NCBI RefSeq assembly: GCF_040779325.2 | Contig: NZ_JBFONT020000007.1 | Coordinates: forward strand, 62,001 to 126,000 | Length of the DNA stretch: 64,000 nucleotides | Direction: 5' to 3' | Source of the DNA: Aestuariibius violaceus | GTDB taxonomy: Bacteria > Pseudomonadota > Alphaproteobacteria > Rhodobacterales > Rhodobacteraceae | Part shown: piece after piece, positions 60,269-64,000 of the stretch | How the letters are laid out: each line of letters opens with the position of its first letter | How positions within the stretch are numbered: the first letter of the stretch is position 1 | Position numbers and translations under genes: made by a program | The notes under the pieces: generated by a model | Told to the model about the DNA's origin: nothing | Database searches by the model: none | The model's input: the letters and a program-made list of their open reading frames with translations, nothing else

Positions 60269-61465
60269 ATGAGCAGCCAGATCCCCGACGTCCACACCGC
60301 CGAACCGATCCCCGAGGCCGCAAGGGCCGAGATCGACCGCCTCCTCCAATCCGGTGACCTCTTCCGCTATACCTCTGAAAACGCACCCGTTTCTCTGCTG
60401 GAGACCGAGTTTGCGGCGCTCATGGGCACCCGCTACGCGCTCGCCGTCTCGTCCTGCTCGGCCGCGCTCTTCCTCTCGCTTCGCGCCCTCGGCCTGCCAG
60501 AAAAGGCCAAGGTCCTGATCCCCGCCTTCACCTTCGCCGCCGTCCCGTCTTCCATTGTCCACGCGGACTACGAGCCGATCCTGGTCGAATGCGGCGCGAA
60601 TTATCGCATTGATCTCAAGGACTTCGCGGCGAAGCTGCCGGAAGCCCACGCCGTCATCGTCAGCCACATGCGCGGCCACACCTCCGACATGGACGCGATC
60701 ATGGCCGCCTGCGAGGCGCGCCAGATCCCGGTTATCGAAGACGCCGCCCATTCCCTCGGCACCCTCTGGAACGGCCGCAAGATCGGCACGCTCGGCCGCG
60801 TCGGCTGCTTCAGCTTCCAGTCCTACAAGCTGGTGAATGCGGGCGAAGGCGGGATCCTCGTCACCGACGATGCCGACCTCGTGGCGCGCGCCATCATTAT
60901 GTCCGGCGCCTATGAACATATGTGGAAAAAGCATGAGGCGGACCAGGACCTGACTGACGCGCTCAAGCGCTGGCAGAACCGCCTGCCCCTTTATAACCTG
61001 CGTCTGTCCAACCTCTCCGCCGCAATCATCCGGCCGCAACTCGCCGAAATTCCGCGCCGCTGCCGCGACGGATTGCGCAACCACGATCACGTCGCCGCCC
61101 GCCTGTCGGCCCAGCCCGGCTTCGACGTGCCCCTGGCCCTGCCCCAGGAAACCCGCGCCCCGGATTCACTGCAGTTTAACCTTACCGGCCTAGACGAGGC
61201 CGAGCAGCAGCGTTTCTCGGAAGAGGCCGCCGCCCGCGGCGTCAAGGTCCAGATCTTCGGCCAAAGCACCGACAACGCCCGCGCCTACTGGAACTGGCAG
61301 TTCCTGAACCGCGACTGGGATCTGCCGCAAACGCGCGCAATGCTCATGACCGCCTGCGACCTCCGCCTCCCCGCGCGGCTGACGATCGGGGATTGCGACG
61401 CCATCGCGACCGCCCTGATCGGCGCCATGCGCACGGTGCGTTCACCAAATCTTAAGGTTGCCTAA
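60269..61465 (+). CDS. DegT/DnrJ/EryC1/StrS family aminotransferase
   Basis: A 398-residue PLP-dependent sugar aminotransferase-like protein. FAALMGTRYALAVSSCSAAL binds the phosphate, VIEDAAHSLG holds the PLP aspartate and the lysine near residue 186 in FSFQSYKLVNAGEGG forms the Schiff base. Such enzymes make amino sugars for polysaccharides or antibiotics; here no sugar genes adjoin, so the substrate is unknown. It ends 6 bp before the convergent LysR gene. Confidence 0.87.
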   Translation: MSSQIPDVHTAEPIPEAARAEIDRLLQSGDLFRYTSENAPVSLLETEFAALMGTRYALAVSSCSAALFLSLRALGLPEKAKVLIPAFTFAAVPSSIVHADYEPILVECGANYRIDLKDFAAKLPEAHAVIVSHMRGHTSDMDAIMAACEARQIPVIEDAAHSLGTLWNGRKIGTLGRVGCFSFQSYKLVNAGEGGILVTDDADLVARAIIMSGAYEHMWKKHEADQDLTDALKRWQNRLPLYNLRLSNLSAAIIRPQLAEIPRRCRDGLRNHDHVAARLSAQPGFDVPLALPQETRAPDSLQFNLTGLDEAEQQRFSEEAAARGVKVQIFGQSTDNARAYWNWQFLNRDWDLPQTRAMLMTACDLRLPARLTIGDCDAIATALIGAMRTVRSPNLKVA

Positions 61466-61471
61466 CAGCCT

Positions 61472-62419
61472 CTAAAGAACCCGCATCGCCTCCCCGAGCC
61501 AAGGCATCTCGGCCCGGGACGGCGCCACCACGCCAACCTCGATCTCCCGCCGCAGCTGCTCTGCCATCTGCGTCGGGATCTTGCCCAGCAAATCCTTCCG
61601 CGCGATTAACGAGATACGGCGCGACAGCTGCCCGAACGGCAGCGCCACCACGGAAACCCGGTCGCGGAACCGCTGCGCTCGTCGCCAGCCCAGCGGCGTC
61701 AGGATCGACCAACCCAGCCCCTCCGCCACCATGGCGAGGATCGCGTGATAGCTGTCGAGCTCGAACCGGTGCGACAGCACCAACCCCTCCCGCTGCAGAT
61801 GCGCGGCGATCTGGCGGCCCATGACATGCCGTGAGGTATAGGAAATCAACGGCTTGTCCCGCAATTCCTCCACCGCATAGCCCTTCGGAATGGCCGCCAC
61901 GAAGGGCTCTTCCAGCACCGGATGCACCTCCGCCCACTCGGGCGCATCCCCCTGATCGGCCACCACCGCCACGTCCAGCGCCCGTGTATCCAGAAGATCC
62001 ATCAACCGGTGCGACGCCCCCGTCTCCAGCAGGAACTGACAATCCGTCATCTTCTCCGCCAGCCCCGCCAGCAGCCGCGGTGTCACATCCGCATCGAAAT
62101 CCTCGATCACCCCCAGCCGCAGCCGCGTCAGCCGCGCATAATCCGCCAAGGCCAGTTCCGCCCGCGCCTGCGCCGCCTCGTTCAGGATCACATTGGCCCG
62201 CCGCAGGAACATCTGCCCCGCCGCCGTCGGCACGACCGGCCGCGCCGTCCGGTCCAGCAGCACCGTCCCGACCACGCCTTCGAGGTTGGTAATCTGTTGC
62301 GACACCGTTGCGGGCGATGCCCCTAACCGCCGCGCCGCGGCCGAAATCGACCGCTCTTCCGCCGTCGCGACGAACACCTCAACCCCCCAGAGCGTGATCC
62401 GTCCGGCGCTGTCGGCCAT
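61472..62419 (-). CDS. LysR family transcriptional regulator
   Basis: A 315-residue regulator. A winged helix-turn-helix (residues 8-68, AAARRLGASPATVSQQITNLE) precedes a substrate-binding-like effector domain (from about 90). It starts 3 bp after the phaR stop on the same strand, so it is probably co-transcribed with phaR. The target genes and effector are unknown. Confidence 0.88.
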   Translation of the reverse strand: MADSAGRITLWGVEVFVATAEERSISAAARRLGASPATVSQQITNLEGVVGTVLLDRTARPVVPTAAGQMFLRRANVILNEAAQARAELALADYARLTRLRLGVIEDFDADVTPRLLAGLAEKMTDCQFLLETGASHRLMDLLDTRALDVAVVADQGDAPEWAEVHPVLEEPFVAAIPKGYAVEELRDKPLISYTSRHVMGRQIAAHLQREGLVLSHRFELDSYHAILAMVAEGLGWSILTPLGWRRAQRFRDRVSVVALPFGQLSRRISLIARKDLLGKIPTQMAEQLRREIEVGVVAPSRAEMPWLGEAMRVL

Positions 62420-62422
62420 CGC

Positions 62423-62962
62423 CTACTTGCTCATCTTGGCAAGCTTGGCCTGCAACTCCGACAGCTGCTTCTTGATGTCGTCCAGGTCCTCATCCGTTGC
62501 CTCCGGCTCGGGCCCCGAACTGCCCATCAACCCGCCGGTCATCGCTTTCATGAAAGCTTCCTGCTGCGCCCGCATCGCCTCGAACCCGGGCATCTTCGAC
62601 ATAGGATTCATCGACCCCATGTTCTCCATCATCTTCGACTGCCCGTCGCGCAGCATATCGAAACTCATCGCCAGAAACTGCGGCACCACGGAAACGGCTT
62701 GCGTCGAATAGCTCCGCACGAGGTCATTCAGCACGTTGATGGGCAGCACGCTCTCGCCGCGCGATTCATGTTCGGCAATGATCTGCAGCAGGTATTGCCG
62801 GGTCAGATCATCTCCGGATTTGAGGTCGACGATCTGCACCTCGCGCCCGTCGCGGATGAACCCCGCGATATCCTCGAGCGTCACATAATCCGATGTCTCG
62901 GTGTTATAGAGCCGCCGGCTCGCATAGCGCTTGATCAGAAGCGGGGTATCGGTCTCGGCCAC
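62423..62962 (-). CDS. phaR: Polyhydroxyalkanoate synthesis repressor PhaR
   Basis: A 179-residue DNA- and PHA-binding regulator. The N-terminal block IKRYASRRLYNTETSDYVTL is the PHB/PHA accumulation regulator DNA-binding domain, followed by DLTRQYLLQIIAEHESRG. The C-terminal part is Met-rich and ends in a coiled-coil. It represses phasin synthesis until PHA granules titrate it. It lies downstream of phaP, and putative operators precede phaP. Confidence 0.93.
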   Translation of the reverse strand: MAETDTPLLIKRYASRRLYNTETSDYVTLEDIAGFIRDGREVQIVDLKSGDDLTRQYLLQIIAEHESRGESVLPINVLNDLVRSYSTQAVSVVPQFLAMSFDMLRDGQSKMMENMGSMNPMSKMPGFEAMRAQQEAFMKAMTGGLMGSSGPEPEATDEDLDDIKKQLSELQAKLAKMSK

Positions 62963-63056
62963 TGGGCACTCCCTTCACGCGTCCGTGCCGACATCTTTCG
63001 GCATCGCAGCAAGCCTAGGCCCGCCCAGATAAAAAAGGAAGAGCGCAAACAAAGAA

Positions 63057-63078
63057 GGGCGAGCCGCGAGGCCCGCCC
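63057..63078 (-). terminator. Terminator after phaP
   Basis: On the minus strand GGGCGGGCC-TCGC-GGCTCGCCC forms a 9-bp stem with one G-T pair, followed by TTCTTTGTTTGC. It lies 43 bp after the phaP stop and would end most phaP transcripts before phaR. Confidence 0.65.
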
Positions 63079-63120
63079 AGTGATCACATCGTCAGGGAGG
63101 AGGACGATATGAGCGTCAGA

Positions 63121-63567
63121 TTACTTGGCAGCCGTCGCCTTCTTGGCAGCAGCCGTCATGTCGTTGGTGGCTTTCTTCGCCATGGCGGTCATGTCCTCGG
63201 ACACGTCCTTGCCAGCGGCCAGCATCAGCTCGACCGAGTCCATCTGAACCTTCTTCGCAACTTCGGCGAAGGCGGCCATGTGCTCGGCAGCGCTCTCGGC
63301 CCAGGCAGAGGCGAAATCGGTCATCGACTTGGCGTAGTCGGCCGGGTCGGACTTGGCTTCGGTCAGCGCGCCCATCTTGGCGATCGTCTCTTTCGTCCAC
63401 TTGGACGAGATCTCGGTCGACTTCTCAGCGGCGTCGAGCGCGACGTGGCTCATCTTCTCGCTCAGCGCGGCCTGCGTCTTGAACGCATCTTCCATCGCCT
63501 TCGTGTCGACCGGGAATGCACCCATCATGTCTTTCATGACAGTCGTGAAATCTTGTGTCTTAGCCAT
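63121..63567 (-). CDS. phaP: Phasin
   Basis: A 148-residue amphipathic helical protein that coats polyhydroxyalkanoate granules. It is rich in Ala, Lys, Glu and Met, with long helices (DTKAMEDAFKTQAALSEKMS, then AESAAEHMAAFAEVAKKVQM) and no cysteine. The C-terminus is a run of AKKAT-like repeats. The ATG at 63567 follows AAAGGAAG. Its place between phaC and phaR confirms the call. Confidence 0.9.
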   Translation of the reverse strand: MAKTQDFTTVMKDMMGAFPVDTKAMEDAFKTQAALSEKMSHVALDAAEKSTEISSKWTKETIAKMGALTEAKSDPADYAKSMTDFASAWAESAAEHMAAFAEVAKKVQMDSVELMLAAGKDVSEDMTAMAKKATNDMTAAAKKATAAK

Positions 63568-63657
63568 TGGTGGTCTTCCTTTCTCACCTCTTGCAGAAAA
63601 TGCCGCCAGCCCACCCGGTTCGGCCATTCCCTCCAAATTCGTTAAGACGAAGATACA

Positions 63658-63696
63658 TGCTGCACCGCAGCATTTCAAGGATTTTCTGCACCGCAG
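63658..63696. promoter_or_regulatory. Two probable PhaR operators upstream of phaP
   Basis: CTGCACCGCAG occurs twice, at 63660-63670 and 63686-63696, each fitting the CTGC-N3-GCAG pattern described for Rhodobacter PhaR. The first extends to a 6-bp palindrome TGCTGC-ACC-GCAGCA. They lie about 90-130 bp upstream of the phaP start, where PhaR would repress it. A weaker TTGCTATTGCAG lies just beyond. Confidence 0.75.
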
Positions 63697-63731
63697 CAAA
63701 GAAAATTTGCTATTGCAGCGAAATCAGGGGG

Positions 63732-64000
63732 TTACGTGGGGCGAACCTCTTCGGACGCCTTCAAAACATAGGTGCCCGGCGCCTCCGCAAGGCTCGGATG
63801 ATCCTTGTCTCCCGGCACGCGCGCCGCCCGTTTCGCCCCTGACCGCTCTGCCAGCCACTCGCCCCAAAGCGGCCACCACGACCCGTCCCGGTGCAGGGCG
63901 GCGTCCTTCCACTCCTCCGGCGGCAGCGCGATATCGGCGCCCGACCAGTGCCCGTATTTGATCTTCGTCGGGGGATTCACGATCCCCGCGATGTGCCCCG
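63732..64000 (-). CDS. phaC: Class I polyhydroxyalkanoate synthase, C-terminal end (5' part outside window)
   Basis: The last 89 residues of PhaC, which polymerises hydroxyacyl-CoA into storage polyester. The fragment begins GHIAGIVNPP, holding the catalytic His region of the lipase-like fold, and continues KYGHWSGADI, then WWPLWGEWLAERSG and LKASEEVRPT. The frame stays open to the window edge. phaP and phaR follow on the same strand. Confidence 0.9.
   Translation of the reverse strand, partial: GHIAGIVNPPTKIKYGHWSGADIALPPEEWKDAALHRDGSWWPLWGEWLAERSGAKRAARVPGDKDHPSLAEAPGTYVLKASEEVRPT

Overview
The window is a GC-rich stretch of bacterial chromosome. Gene content and order point to an alphaproteobacterium of the Rhodobacterales (Roseobacter/Paracoccaceae type). 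The pointers are a DUF6502-DUF5666 pair, a split-off pair of gene-transfer-agent terminase genes, hflK-hflC-DUF2065-degP in one operon, divergent cobT/cobS, a phaC-phaP-phaR locus with CTGC-N3-GCAG operators, and recurring intergenic CTTCATCTGG...AATACTC elements. No rRNA, tRNA, CRISPR array or insertion sequence was seen. Coding density is high, and most genes start with ATG next to a visible purine-rich ribosome site.

Layout, left to right. 1-4352: end of a sugar ABC transporter operon (permease cut by the window edge, binding protein), a fasciclin lipoprotein, and a divergent DUF6502/DUF5666 pair. 4389-8396: a very large secreted ExeM/NucH-type nuclease. 8535-11283: an overlapping thiamine-diphosphate enzyme/CoA-transferase pair. 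11453-17506: a TTC38-like TPR protein, then opgC-opgG-opgH for osmoregulated periplasmic glucans. 17507-19540: a structured non-coding region and an isolated terminase pair. 19873-24840: a glycosyltransferase-like protein, small secreted or SH3 proteins, a VOC protein, metY and a SIMPL protein. 24986-27772: a 928-residue membrane protein that looks like a GspL/PilM-GspC/PilP fusion. 27840-33460: hppD with a divergent Lrp-type regulator, cobT/cobS, an FG-GAP-like secreted protein, a 2Fe-2S ferredoxin and an SDR enzyme.

33664-41796: degP, DUF2065, hflC, hflK, gor, rpiA, a DMT exporter and thiamine pyrophosphokinase. 41919-50900: a hyperacidic protein of unknown function, DUF2842, purA, secG, pyrG, a PhzF protein, a MipA protein, TerB and a PhnD-like protein. 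50999-55043: a polar amino-acid type ABC transporter operon with an alpha/beta hydrolase inside it. 55040-56725: a stand-alone DnaB-like ATPase and a 0.65-kb array of degenerate tandem repeats. 56726-64000: a LysE exporter, a glutamine amidotransferase/glutamine synthetase pair, a tiny lipoprotein, a DegT aminotransferase, a LysR regulator, phaR, phaP and the 3' end of phaC.

Most of the window is housekeeping: nucleotide synthesis (purA, pyrG), membrane quality control (hflKC, degP), redox (gor), the pentose phosphate path (rpiA), the late steps of cobalamin assembly, glucan synthesis and polyhydroxyalkanoate storage. The most unusual items are the isolated terminase pair, the GspL/GspC-like fusion, the repeat array, the long hairpin after opgH and the hydrolase inside the ABC operon. 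All family names come from reading the sequence. No database search was run.
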